DNA from: Oidiodendron maius Zn
Lineage: Eukaryota; Ascomycota; Leotiomycetes; Myxotrichaceae
DNA length: 64,000 nucleotides
Assembly (NCBI GenBank): GCA_000827325.1
Contig: KN832870.1
Span: 248,001 to 312,000, forward strand
Direction: 5' to 3'
Position 1 is the first letter of the stretch, and each line of letters starts with the position of its first letter. The position numbers and the translations under genes were made by a program. The notes below the pieces were generated by a model that saw only the letters and a program-made list of their open reading frames with translations, ran no database searches and was not told the origin of the DNA. Shown here piece by piece: positions 1-10,834 of this stretch.

Positions 1-917
1 CGTTCCCCTGTTTAATATGTGAGTTTCTATTGGTATGGAGTATAAAGGTGGAAGTCTGTACAAGCTCTACAGTTACAATGGTAGGGTTTGGGAAAATTGC
101 CACCCCACTCATATTGGGTTCCCCAGGTGCTGCTGATATATTCACTTTTGTATCTGTTATGTTGAAGCCTGGCAGGCCGTTGAGTCCTAGTCCAGTTACC
201 TTGTTGTCTATGATCTATGGCAATATTAAACCTACCTTCGAACGTGAGGGATGAATTATAACTGATCTTGAAGACCGGTAGAGCTCCCTCGTGCAATTTT
301 GACATACCCTCGATTCGTACGGTTAAATTCTCCTGGTTCAAAATTTGTATAGCGAAGTCAGTAACTTGATCGAAGTTAAGGACTGGTACTTTCTGATTGT
401 CGATAGCGATATTCGTGTTTGGATGGCGAACATGAATCTGTGGCATGGCGATTTGCGTAATTGCATTTGGAGAAGCAGAACCATTTGTGACTAAGTGCAT
501 AGACGCAATGAATGCGTCTATCGTCGGCGTGAAAATGCTGGAACTGTATTGTGTGGCATTGGCTGAAAGCGTAAAGGAATCCGGGGTTGGATTTAGGAAT
601 TGCAGGCTGGAAAGGGTGAGAGTTGATGCGTTGATCCCATCCTGGGCTATTCTTGGCATACCAACATACACGCTAACCAGACAGAGACAAATCAGGTGGA
701 TCTTCTACTCATGTGAAGGATGGATAACGTACAGGCACAGGGCAATGATGAGAGCCATGAGGCAGAGAATACTGGTATGTACCCACCACCAGCGGGCGCA
801 ATGTCTTTTGATCTTCCGCCCCAGAATGGTAGGCTCAATATCAGCTTGAACTTCAACATGCTGGACCTCAATTTTCCCACCGTCGACAGGGGAACTATTG
901 CCAGCAGATAATTCCAT
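1..917 (-). CDS. DUF3712 membrane-anchored protein, C-terminus cut by window edge
   Basis: The protein has a short cytosolic N-terminus, a basic/tryptophan stretch (KRHCARWWW) and one hydrophobic segment (SILCLMALIIALCL), followed by an extracellular-type region rich in N-glycosylation sites. This layout is typical of fungal DUF3712 proteins, whose function is unknown. A 60-nt GT-AG intron at 673-732 joins the membrane segment to VYVGMPRIAQDG. After SYNSSLTFE the frame changes near 208-235; downstream the DUF3712 C-terminal pattern (GLNGLPGFNIT, PNPTIVTVEL) resumes and runs off position 1. The change can be explained by a 28-nt GT...AG segment or by a small indel. Start taken at the Met at 917; an in-frame Met at 944 is possible. 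The family call is good; the C-terminal model is uncertain. Confidence 0.7.
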
Positions 918-1720
918 GATGGCGATTGAGAGGGAGTGTCGCACTGGAAAATCGAGATACCAAGTGTGTGATGTCTAGCACGTAATATCAAAATAGGAGG
1001 AATAAGGACATTAGTAGTCCAGGGAGTGTGAAATATTGAGTACCAAGTAGCTCTGCAGCATTGTCGGCGGTGCCTGGTAGGTGGTATCGGAGTTGCCTGA
1101 TATTTGGTCAGCTTGATATTCAACAACCATTTGCAGCTCCCATTGAACCTTCATATCTCTGATTCTATTGGAAGAAGCTGCTACGATACTAAGAATTTCA
1201 GAAATCAATGGTGGCCGACACGTTTGTTAGCGACTCTCAGTGGGCTGTTAGATCATGATTGTACAAGCCTCCCCCTCATTTCCCCTCATCCCGCTTGGAC
1301 GCTAAGCTCAACTCGGAATTGGAGAAGGGCATGGGATTGTTGAATATAGGTCAGATGGTTGAATTTCTTCGTTCGGTCCGATCGTTTGGCTAGTTAGTAC
1401 ATTCGAGACTAGGGCGATCATCAAAGTAGATCTAACTGACAAGCAGGTATGCCAGATACCATTACGAAGACAGCGAGTAATCGATCTCTGGTAAATCATC
1501 TTACCTATCGGTATCGGGGTTGGGATTCTTGAATACATAACTTAGGCCTTCAGAGACACGGAAAATTTTAATAGCCAGGTTATGGAGGAGAAAGGCGAGC
1601 GATCTGGTGCAGTCTTCATGCGAGATCCTGCAAGCTTAGGATGTTCATTATACAGAGCACTGACCTTGAAATATCCTTAATAGAGCTCCACATATAGAAT
1701 ACATTGTAAAAATTAACCAT
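918..1720. other. Gap with no convincing gene
   Basis: Open frames here are short. One of 76 codons at 1308-1538 on the minus strand lies downstream of the rhodopsin-like fragment and could be a decayed part of it, but I cannot match it to a family. Confidence 0.3.
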
Positions 1721-1942
1721 TTAAATATTAGACCTGAGACACAGCTCACATAATAGACGGCAGTGATGATCAGAACTTACAGCTGCTGCAATTAGGAGCA
1801 GGTTGTCTGCCTCTAAACCTTTGGTTAAAACGGTTTTGACATACATTCGCAAAGAGAAGAACAGCCATGTCAGCCAAAGTAACAGTCCTATCATAATCAC
1901 TATAACTTCAATTAGTATCTGAGTCTCTGAATACTGGACCAT
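1721..1942 (-). pseudogene. N-terminal fragment of a fungal rhodopsin-like integral membrane protein
   Basis: The translation begins MVQYSETQILIEVIVIMIG, then LLLWLTWLFFSLRMYVKT and a GLEADNLLLIAAAV stretch. That is the usual first helix, loop (R-x-Y-V-K-x-x-L-x-K-x-L-x-x-D-x) and start of the second helix in the large fungal 'rhodopsin' domain family of seven-helix membrane proteins. A donor-like GTAAGT follows at about 1782, but I could not follow the remaining helices in any frame downstream. I read it as a decayed or truncated copy. The role of the family is largely unknown. It could instead be an intact gene with introns I failed to place. Confidence 0.4.
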
Positions 1943-1967
1943 TGCAATTAAGTCTCAACTAATCGTA

Positions 1968-2971
1968 TTACAATTCCCACAACCCCTCCAAAAAGTCACC
2001 ATGAGCATACCAAACAAACAAATCTCTGTCTTCATTCTTCTTGCATTCCGCAATCCTCAATATGGTCTCTCTTGCCGTTTCTCTGCACTCATGTAAAGTC
2101 CCACTTGGAAAAAACTTTACAGGCATGCTTCCAAAGGGTGCATTTGGCCAGTACGTGAATATATTACTATGCGCACAATCTCCACCAAGTAACACCCACT
2201 TCATCTTGCTGTATTTTGTCTTCACACGTGCTAAGGCTGCTAGATTTTCCTCCATGTGTCCCGGAGCATTAATTAGATAGAATGAGCCATCTTCAAAGAA
2301 ATCATAAGTATGTGAAAATGGACCAAGTGGTTTCCAGGCATGTTCCTCTGTGATGGGTGGAAGCTCCCTAAGCGGGAATTTTCGCAAAGATTCATCCCAG
2401 ATATATCCATCGTATTTAGAGTCAGACTTTGATGGGTAGCCGGGTGCATAGTGGGCACAGCTGCCAGGACCGACAATCATATTAGCATTAATGAATGAGG
2501 GTGGGAGAGGGTGGAGGTGATCCCAATGGGCGTGTGATATAATGACGTGTTTGACAGATGAGGGATCGACATCTAGGGAAACGGTGTCTTGCACGATACT
2601 GGCTCTAGATGAGATAGTCTTGAAGTTCGTGTGGAGATTCTGTATAAGACGCGGGTATAATGTGAGATCCTAAAGGAAGTTGACATTAGATTTGGTTCCG
2701 GTTTATTTCACGAGGAGAGACTCACGTCGCTAATGCCCATGTCAAACCAGAAGTACGTATTGGTCTTCAGATGTTTGAGAAAGAATCTCCACGATGTTGC
2801 TATGGACGCTCCTCGCGCATTCTCCACTAAGGTTGCACAGGGAGTGACCATTCTTCCAGTCTCGAAAGGAGTTATCTGAATGTACGAATCGTCATCTACG
2901 TCGTGGCGAGGCAGCCTTCGTGCTGTAGATGTATCCATTGTGAAAACTGCTTTGGAGATGACGCGGGACAA
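1968..2971 (-). CDS. Metallo-beta-lactamase-fold hydrolase
   Basis: Two exons (2971-2726 and 2669-1968) are joined across a 56-nt GT-AG intron at 2670-2725, giving about 315 residues, or 304 if the Met at 2938 is used. The metal-binding signature HAHWDH follows VKHVIIS, a further ligand histidine lies in NAPGHMEENL, and GGDCAHS supplies the later Asp/His. These are the hallmarks of the MBL fold, which cleaves lactones, thioesters or other esters with a dinuclear zinc site. The sequence most resembles the lactonase/'beta-lactamase domain protein' group rather than glyoxalase II. No signal peptide is visible, so it is probably cytosolic. The substrate cannot be inferred from its neighbours. Confidence 0.85.
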
Positions 2972-2998
2972 TTTTTACCCCGTATACTGGTAATACTA

Positions 2999-3190
2999 CT
3001 ATGAAGGATATCGGAAATTCGGGTTCGCGCGGACACTCAGAATATCCGTAACAGCCGTTCTGGAGCGAGCGGGCGCGACGCACAATATAAATATTGTGGT
3101 TAACTAAACCTAGAACTCTAGCCAACTCAATACAACTGGTTCCACACTCAACCCGATGAACCCTTTGAGCTTGTAGCCTTTGACAGAGGG
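2999..3190 (+). repeat. Dispersed repeat family 1, copy A
   Basis: About 190 bp that align with 35170-35350 (same orientation) and with 41040-41232 (opposite orientation). Shared blocks include AAGGATAT near the start, an ATATCCGTA block, a central GTGGTT...ACT stretch and TTTGACA at the end. This copy lies just upstream of the metallo-hydrolase start and is the most diverged. No coding content and no clear target duplication were seen. It may be a fragment of a transposon terminal region. Confidence 0.55.
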
Positions 3191-3765
3191 AATAACCTCA
3201 GTGAAGTTGCTATAAGCCTGGTTTCTCGCTAACATAGTTTCGATATAGCACTGCAAATCCTTGATTCGGTCCGATGGTTCGGCGCGAGAAAACTGCCTAT
3301 TCCAAGAACAGTCAGCCAAATATACCCTCGGACCGGCCCTCGGCAGCTCTGAGTCGCCGTGCCTTGCAGGTGCCAAGGCTTCCCCAGATTGGGTATTATT
3401 GTTCCCGAACTTTCCTGCGTCACAGAGTCTCAGGGGCAGCCCAATTCATAAAGGTGGAGAATATGGTTGGATGTAAAATTAGTGCTTTGCACAGATGTGT
3501 TTTGATTCCTGGCGCGTGGTAAGGGATGTACACGAATTTGAACAGGGACAAACGGCAGAGAACCTAGCGCATACTGTGGTTGTATCGAATCGGTTATTCT
3601 TACGTGGGAAGAGTCGACGGTTGGAGGAGCTGATCGGAGGAGCCGACCGCAATAGCGTATCGGAGGAGCTGTCGGAGGATCTCAGTATGGGATGCCAAGA
3701 TGTTTAGTTGATCCATGTGGTGCCTATATCTATTGCCCTGGCGACTTCGAAACCCTATCATATCT
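3191..3765. other. Gap with no convincing gene
   Basis: Short overlapping frames on both strands, none with a recognisable domain. Around 3615-3690 there is a short imprecise repetition of GGAGGAGC-type motifs. Confidence 0.3.
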
Positions 3766-4020
3766 CTTGAACTGAGGCAATATAGGTGCACAGGTCGTAG
3801 TCAGGAATCAAGGTGAAACTCAGTGTTATATTAAGTGATGCAGAGACAACTAAAGTAAGAAGAGATTCAGGAGAACTAGAGCCTTTTATGCTTAACACTA
3901 TACACTCAATTGAGTCACCAAATAGGCTCCCACCTGGTCACCTTATAGGCACCAGTAGGCAGCCTAATAGGCAGATGTATAGTATGAGTAAATGTGCCCG
4001 AAGCCCTAGGACCTAGTCAA
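3766..4020 (-). mobile_element. Dispersed element family 2, copy 1 (255 bp)
   Basis: The sequence matches, in reverse orientation, 53307-53564 along its whole length, and shares its 3' third with 51979-52223. The element termini read TTGACT... and ...TTCAAG. The flanks TCATATCT (3758-3765) and CAATATCT (4021-4028) agree at six of eight positions, as expected for an aged 8-bp target duplication. It has no coding capacity. It could be a non-autonomous DNA element or a solo terminal repeat. It ends 45 bp upstream of the next gene's start codon, so it may form part of that promoter. Confidence 0.65.
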
Positions 4021-4065
4021 CAATATCTATTTTAACCATCAGCTGTAAACTTGGCTTTTCTTATC

Positions 4066-5916
4066 ATGGCCCTGTCCAACCCCCTGAAGGACTTGCTGGA
4101 GATTACGGAGGACCAGAAGAACAGTCTTATCTTTGAGAAAAATGTGTCTATCCTAAGGGATGATGGCTTACCTATTCGTTGTAATGTTTACAGGCCCATA
4201 CCCCTGACAATGCAAAGTTTCCCGTTATTGTAACGTATGGTCCGTATGGAAAAGACATTCCGTACAAAGAGTAAGCTTTTCATGTGGTTGGGTGGCCAAT
4301 ATACTGCTGAAATATGACGATAGTTTCCACGCAGAATCTTTCAGTGAACTCAACCCGGAGCATAAGTCCGAATACAGTGTATGGGAAACACCAGACCCCG
4401 TCTACTGGACAAAAGAAGGATATGCAATCATCCGAGCAGATGAGCGTGGTTCTGGGCAATCACCTGGTGTTCTTGACACCTTCTCAAGTACGGTAGCGGA
4501 ATGTTTCGCTGATGTCATCGAGTGGGCTGCTGTGCAGCCTTGGTCATCTGGGAAAGTTGGGCTTTTAGGTTAGTGGGATGCGAAATATGTAAACCTACCA
4601 TCTGATCCATATACTATCTAGGTGTCTCTTATTATGCCGCAAATCAATGGACTGTAGCTGCTCGCAGGCCAAAAGGACTTGCAGCGATAGTTCCCTGGGA
4701 GGGCTTTTCGGACTTGTACCGTGACAGTAGCCGGCATGGCGGCATTTTCTCCAACAGCTTCCTCAAGCTATGGTGGGATCGCCAAGTCATCACCAATCAG
4801 TATGGAAAGCCAGGACGGGCAGCTTCAAATTGGGGCGAAGATACAATCGAGGGAGATCTATTTGATCATGTTTTACGGGTGAACCGAAGGGAGCCAGCTG
4901 AGGAAAATGAAGTCAATAAATTCCGGGATGACGAGTTCTATTCTTCAAAGGAGTGTAAGCTTGAGAATATAGAGGTACCAGTTCTTTCGGTCGCAAACTG
5001 GGGTGGATTCCTCCTCCATCTCCGCGGCAATGTTGAAGGGTACGCAGCTGCAGGCTCAAAACTCAAGTATCGAAGATTAATAACTGGCCGCCACGACCTT
5101 CCGTTTTACTATCACGACGAGGTAGAATTGCAAAAGAGTTTCCTTAGTGCCTTTTTAAAGGATCAGGATACCCTAGGTTGGTCTGTTCCAGGTAAAGTTC
5201 CGCCTGTGAGCGTGGTACTCCGGAGAGGTGACGTCGGCTTCAACAACCCTGAAAGTGAAGCAACATACAAACGAAGAGACGAATCAGCATGGCCAATCCC
5301 ACGAACGCAGTACACCAAGTATTATCTACACCCCAATGGAGTACTAGCTACACATGCCTCATCTACGCCAGGGAAGAGTTCCTATAGAGCATTGGGGTCT
5401 TTAGAGACTCCACACTTGGTGCAATTCGTCACAGCCCCTTTCGAAGATGACGTAGAATTTACCGGACACGTCGTTGCGCATTTGAACGTTTCAGTAACTC
5501 CCGAGACCCTTTCCGCTGAAAACGATATCGATCTATTCCTGACACTCCGACACTTGTCTCCTGATGGTGTCGAAGTAAAATACACCGGTACTATAGGCGA
5601 CCCGATTCCTGTCGCGAAAGGTTGGTTACGTTTGTCTTTGCGCAAGGTAGATTACGGGAACATCAAACATCGGCGGTATTTACCATATAGGGATTACTTC
5701 AGGAATGGCGCCGAACATGTTGTGGCCGATGAAATTTATAGCGTTAATATCGAAATTTGGCCGACAAATGTCATAATTCAGAAAGGAGGGAGGCTTGTCT
5801 TGGAGGTTTCGTCGGGCGATACTCAAGGAAGCGGGATCTTTCAACACAACTGCGAGACTGACAGGTTTGTGCTTTTCGACCTCAAGGTCCCCTCACCCGA
5901 CTTTAAAGCCGTGTGA
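4066..5916 (+). CDS. S15/CocE-type alpha/beta-hydrolase with C-terminal PepX_C-like domain; frame broken in exon 1
   Basis: The family comprises CocE/NonD esterases and X-Pro dipeptidyl-peptidases. Exons: 4066-4270, 4324-4568 and 4622-5916, with 53-nt introns at 4271-4323 and 4569-4621. After splicing, the nucleophile motif reads GVSYYAANQW, preceded by the oxyanion-region stretch IRADERGSGQSPG. NWGGFLLHLRGN and GRHDLPFYYHDE carry the usual late catalytic region. The C-terminal half (VQFVTAPFEDDVEFTGHV... to NCETDRF) is the jelly-roll PepX_C domain. In exon 1 the frame must shift near the C-run at 4201-4204, between CNVYRPI and PDNAKFPVIVTYGPYG. That is either a real lesion or a homopolymer sequencing error. 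The substrate is unknown; no signal peptide is seen. Confidence 0.8.
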
Positions 5917-7237
5917 TTGGAACAGACAGGAGATTCAATGTGGAATCAAGATATCAGCTAATCTGTGGTCTGCAGGGGATACAACAAGTTCGCCGGCATC
6001 AACCACGTGCATTTTGGGGCCGAATTAGACAACTATGTCACCCTTCCCGTTATACCATAAAAGGGCTAGATAATAAGATCATAGCTTGGGAAGTGACTCA
6101 CCGTACCGGCCCTTCCTGATCCGACTCGTTAATCTTTCTCACGCTCGCTTTCCAGTCAGCTTATCCTCTGCCCACTCGCTACACGCCATTTTGTCCATCT
6201 TTAAGAACTTTTACTTTTGATCTTACTATAAAACTTCTCTTATCTTCGCAGTCCTAATTCTCGCATGCTTTAGTAACTTGACGTGGGGGTTTTACGTTTC
6301 CTTAGGCGAATCTGTTAGGAGCCATTCATTCATTGACGCATAAGTATATTTGGGTTGTGGGTAAGGCAAAGGTGCAGTAGGAGCTGGTGTTGGCTTAGCT
6401 TTAACTCCAGTTAGGCCATTCCAAGCAATCGAAGTCTGCTTTATTTAACAAGTATATTTGAAATCCAATACACATAGTCGCACTGCCATTTGACTCTTTA
6501 GCCAGATTTTGTTCAACGTCAGAAAGATAATTCATTGATCACAGGCGTATAAATTTGACCCATGGAGTTGACCACTAAGGTGAGGTGTCTATCAAGCTCT
6601 ATACTGTATCATATATCAAAGGAAGCGTCAAAGAGAATCAATCGCGAGCCACGTCTTTTGCAACGCTGAAGGCGTATTGAAAGCGCTTACTGTTACATCC
6701 GGAATTAGGCTCCGAATAGATTTGCACCATCTAAATAGGCAATCTATATCCATTTCAGGTGTTCTATGCGGAAAAGGCATTTTATCACTCAAATTGGCCT
6801 TAATGCTGCTTCAAATATAGTTACGTTCATGTTGACACTCAGATGATCACGTGGTAGATCGCTGGACCCTCGACAGGTTCATGACCTACTTGAGGTCCAA
6901 CAGGTTCAAGGCCACTACGAAGGTATATATAAGTCTGTGGGTATTTACTTATATAGAGCTTCGTGCTTAACTCAAATATATAACGTATCTCATTACTACT
7001 TTAGTAAACGCCACAAATTATATTCTCACTTCTAGATTGGTGACAGCATCCCTGCCTTGCCTAACCAACTCAACGCTGATAATCTACCACGGATCAATCA
7101 TTGAGACTGCCCAATGCTCTATTCCAAGAATTATCTCGGCTGTTCCCCCTCAGGCTATTGGGAGACGACAACAATTACACCAATTACATATGTCTGCACT
7201 TCGAATATGCGCCATACAACAATGGCAACTTACCCAT
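5917..7237. other. Intergenic region, no gene seen
   Basis: Moderately AT-rich sequence with only short frames. The stretch around 6890-6980 contains TATATATAAG-type motifs. I see no repeat shared with the rest of the window. Confidence 0.4.
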
Positions 7238-8817
7238 CTAAGCATTGGCCCTCTTCCGTAGACCGACCCAACATTCAAGGGGTTTCCGCAAGAATCCCTC
7301 TCTGGTATCAAGTGTGTCCTGATATAACTCAAACTCATACCTGCGGAATGTAGTACTGACAATAAGCGCAAGCTCCATTTCAGCAACGTTACGGCCTACA
7401 CAGCTGCGTGGCCCGTAACTGAAGGGTATGAAGGCGTTCTTTTGCTTCTCAGTCAGCCGGTCCCAGCGCTCCGGGACGAAGGAGTCGGCATCGGGACCCC
7501 AGATTTCGATCGAGTGGTGGATCGTATATGTGGGGACAGAGAGCACCGTATTAGGCGGGAAGTGGTGGCCGAGGATGTAAACATCGATGGAAGATGGAGG
7601 TATGACTCGATGGAGACCTAGCGAGGAGGTGCTGTGGATGCGTAGGGTCTCATTAATAACGTTCCGCAGGTATCGGAGGTCCTTGACCATCTCGTAGGTC
7701 GGGATATCCGTGCCCTGTGGGATAGCCGAGTCAAGCTCCTCTTGCAGCTTTGCTATAACGCCAGGGGTCTTCATCACCCAATATAGGATCGCACAGGAGG
7801 TATTAGACGTTGTGTCGGACCCAGCAATCAGCTGCGTCAGAGCCTCAGCTGTGAGCTCTTCACGACCTAACTTTGCGCCACTCTCATCCTTCCCTTGTAT
7901 GAGTCTCGCGAGCAGATCAACACGTTCACTGCCTTGTTTGCTCTCTAGCCTTTGTGATACGCGCGCTATTGCAATACCGGCCAAGTTCTCAACGGCTTCT
8001 AGGCCTTGGCTGAAGAAGGGGTCCGGGAGCCAACTGGCATACGGTTTTAGCTGTGGGAGGCAACCCAGCGTGCCGGAGACCTCACCCCTACGGTTCAGTA
8101 CCTCGACCGCTGGAGCGTAAGTTATTTCTGCACCAGGAGTCATTTGGATCGCTGCAATATCCTTGCCTTTATCTAGCATACCAAAGGGCGCCCCAAATGC
8201 CAGGTCGCCTATGATATCGAATGCCAGATAGTTGAACCAGTTTAGGCAGTCGATCTTGCTGAACTGCCCGTGGGCATTTGTGGACAACGTATCCCACTGT
8301 CTTGTAAAGAGCTCAAGATTCTGCTGCATATAGGTTTCAAACTGGCCAACACTCTTTGTAGAGAAGGTGTGTGATATAGTCTTGCGCTTTCTTGTGTGCT
8401 CGGTGCGGTCACGAGTGTTAAACAACCCACGCCTAATGCTAACAAAGACATCGTAGTAGTCGCTGTAGCCCGAACATTAGGTACCTGGCCTTGGCCATAT
8501 GGTGTTTGAGAGACTCACGACTTCAGAAAACCATTCCCATGCCCATATATAAGTGGAATGGCAGACGAATCCGCAATGCTAACATGGTTGGGCTGGATCC
8601 TGACTAACTTTCCATACTTCTTGTGAGCCTCATCAACGCTCTTATATCGTTCGCCCCGGCGCGCTTGTACCAAGAGCCATAGGTTCGTGAACTTCGCGGC
8701 AAAAGGGCCAGGAATATCCCTTATTGAAGTATTCGAGGTGAGGTATGGGATGAGGTAGAAGAGGAGAATAGCGACCGGAATGGTGTATGGCGAAAGGAGG
8801 AAGTCTACCAGGGCCAT
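7238..8817 (-). CDS. bphA: Cytochrome P450, CYP53 family (benzoate 4-monooxygenase-like)
   Basis: Two exons (8817-8519 and 8462-7238) with a 56-nt intron at 8463-8518 encode about 507 residues, the normal length for the family. The N-terminal membrane anchor (FLLSPYTIPVAILLFYLIPYL) is followed by RDIPGPF. HGNGFLKSDYYDVF, GLFNTRDRTEHTRKRK and FNYLAFDIIGDLAFGAPFGMLDKGKD are diagnostic of CYP53. The I-helix is AGSDTTSNT, the ExxR motif is ETLR, the PERF motif is VPERWD, and the heme loop is FSYGPRSCVGRN. CYP53 enzymes para-hydroxylate benzoate in the ER membrane using NADPH-cytochrome P450 reductase, which feeds the protocatechuate pathway. The start was set by the conserved MAxxDxLLSPY beginning; an upstream Met lies at 8850. 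It is transcribed away from the alcohol dehydrogenase. Confidence 0.92.
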
Positions 8818-9793
8818 TTTTTGTTTATGCGCAAGATCCAATAACCCCAACGGCTATTTAGATTTTTGGGGATATTTTAAGTCCGGAGTTTGCGGTTGCG
8901 ATGCATTTGGACAGAGCAGAGTAAATAAAAGGCCCCCTTTATGTTGTACCTAGGCGTACCGATGGGAAGTCGGCTTGTCGGAACGACTGGAAACAATAAA
9001 GCGGGACGAATCCTCGCACCGGACGGAGTATTTGGAACAAACTATGCTTGTCTATTCCGTAGCGGGGTCGGTAATCCACTCGGCGTCCTATCAGAAGCAT
9101 CATCTCGGGCTACTCGGCTCACTTGATCGTCTGGTGGCTTATTGTTGGCATTACCGTTGCTGATTGCCGCTCCCTGTCGCTTGATGGCTGACAAGAGGGG
9201 GCTGAGTGAATCCGAAAGGCATTTGAAATCGGCAATAACATAGGTAGAAACAAACTAGCACGAAGTAGCTATACTCTAGCATCATTAACTTAATCATTTG
9301 CGTCTCTCCTCTTCCTGTGGCAACATCACAGACCGCACTGTTGAGGTATCCGATCGTAACGCAGCGTCCTACGGGCAGGTGGTTCACGACGCAAACCTAG
9401 GAAGAATAGGGTTTAAATGATACGCCTTGATGCTAGCAGTACATTGGTGTCTGAACATTTCCCACGCCGTCCCCGGAACACGCCACAGGATATGCCACAA
9501 AGGTTTTTTGTTACGGCCTTCTAGAGATGAGGGGAGCCTAGCGTGGTTCGACTCGTCCTAACTGCTCCGAGCCGCTATTCTGCACATATTTCGCACGGTA
9601 CTGTTGACCCTCCTGATGGGACCTACAGCAGAGTTCCTTCTGTATAGGCCTAGCGCTATAGACTTAATCGAATATCGCTCCGTATGACAAACGCCCCAGA
9701 AGCAATCCCCCAAAACCGCACTCCACTAACCGTTTCACTGTATATAAAACACAGCTCCTATATCCGCGCTTCAACTTCTCTGGCGTTGTCCCA
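8818..9793. promoter_or_regulatory. Divergent intergenic region between CYP53 and alcohol dehydrogenase
   Basis: About 980 bp separate the two start codons and should hold both promoters. TATATAAA occurs at about 9741, 50 bp upstream of the dehydrogenase ATG. No gene-like frame is present. Confidence 0.4.
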
Positions 9794-10834
9794 ATGGCGC
9801 AATCATACCAAACTGCAGCGTGGCTCGACGCTCCTGGACCTAATACCAAACTGTATCTAAAGCACGATGTCCCAATTCCTACCCTCGGACCCGGCCAAGT
9901 TCTCGTCAAACTCGAGTGCAGCGGTGTCTGCCACTCGGACGTCCATGCCATCCTCGGCGAAACCAAACGCATGGCGGTGCATGTCGGCGGCCATGAGGGG
10001 GTTGGGCAGGTACTCAAACTTGGCCAAGATGTACCTCAATCATACCTAAATGCCCGTGTCGGGGTGAAGTGGCTCTACAGTGCTTGTCTAGCTTGCGAAA
10101 TCTGCTCCCTGGAGTACACGCGCTGTCCCCATCAGTCTAACTCCGGTCGCGACGTGCCTGGCACATTTCAGCAATATATTGCTGTACCTGCGAACTTTGT
10201 AACGAAGATTCCGGCGCAGCTGGAGAGCGAGAAGGCAGCCCCTTTGATGTGTGCTGGGATTACGGTATTTGCAGCGATCAAGAAGGCGAGGCTGAGCAAG
10301 GGCGAGTGGGTTGTGATTATCGGAGCGGGTGGTGGATTGGGACATCTGGGAGTGCAGATTGCGGTCAAGATGGGGTACAGAGTCATTGCGGTGGATGAAG
10401 GGGATGAGAAGGGGCGGATGTGTCGGGGGTATGGAGCAGAGATGTTCTTGGATTATAAGATTGACAATGTGGAAAAGACGGTTAAGGACCTCACTCGGGG
10501 CTATGGCGCACATGCCATTATTTGCACCACGGGAAGCGAGGCTGCGTATACTCAGGCATTTCAGCTAGTCCGGATCTTAGGGACCATTGTCTGTGTCGGG
10601 CTTAGTATGTCCCATTTGTCTATTTCTCCATTTACAGTGGCGATACGGGGCCTAAAGGTGATCGGATCATCGGTCGGGACTGAAGAGGAAATGGAGGAGC
10701 TTTTGGGGATGGCGGTTAAGGGGGATGTGGTGTCGAATATTGAGGTGTTCGAGCTGGCCGAGCTTGATGATGTGGTGCAGAAACTTGTGAAAGCGCAGAT
10801 TGTCGGACGGGCGGTGATGAAGATTCCAGTGTAG
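9794..10834 (+). CDS. Zinc-dependent alcohol dehydrogenase (ADH1-type MDR)
   Basis: A single 346-codon exon of normal length for fungal NAD-dependent ADH. The catalytic zinc site is visible as SGVCHSDVHA (Cys at about 43) and GHEGVG. The Rossmann motif is GAGGGLGHLGVQ (about 176-187), followed by the acidic NAD-selective residue in VIAVDEGDEK. The structural-zinc loop is CLACEICSLEYTRCP; the last gap is six residues instead of the usual seven, a one-residue deletion relative to the canonical pattern. The protein interconverts alcohols and aldehydes in the cytosol. Because it is divergent from a CYP53 gene, a role with aromatic alcohols or aldehydes is possible but is inference. TATATAAA lies about 50 bp upstream of the ATG. 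Confidence 0.92.
   Translation: MAQSYQTAAWLDAPGPNTKLYLKHDVPIPTLGPGQVLVKLECSGVCHSDVHAILGETKRMAVHVGGHEGVGQVLKLGQDVPQSYLNARVGVKWLYSACLACEICSLEYTRCPHQSNSGRDVPGTFQQYIAVPANFVTKIPAQLESEKAAPLMCAGITVFAAIKKARLSKGEWVVIIGAGGGLGHLGVQIAVKMGYRVIAVDEGDEKGRMCRGYGAEMFLDYKIDNVEKTVKDLTRGYGAHAIICTTGSEAAYTQAFQLVRILGTIVCVGLSMSHLSISPFTVAIRGLKVIGSSVGTEEEMEELLGMAVKGDVVSNIEVFELAELDDVVQKLVKAQIVGRAVMKIPV

Noticed and set aside
692-1126. 144-codon minus-strand frame overlapping the DUF3712 5' region
   Set aside because: Different frame from the conserved exon, no domain, low-complexity composition; a shadow frame.
7710-8120. 136-codon plus-strand frame
   Set aside because: Antisense to the well-supported CYP53 exon and without homology signals.
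10088-10513. 141-codon minus-strand frame
   Set aside because: Antisense shadow of the alcohol dehydrogenase.
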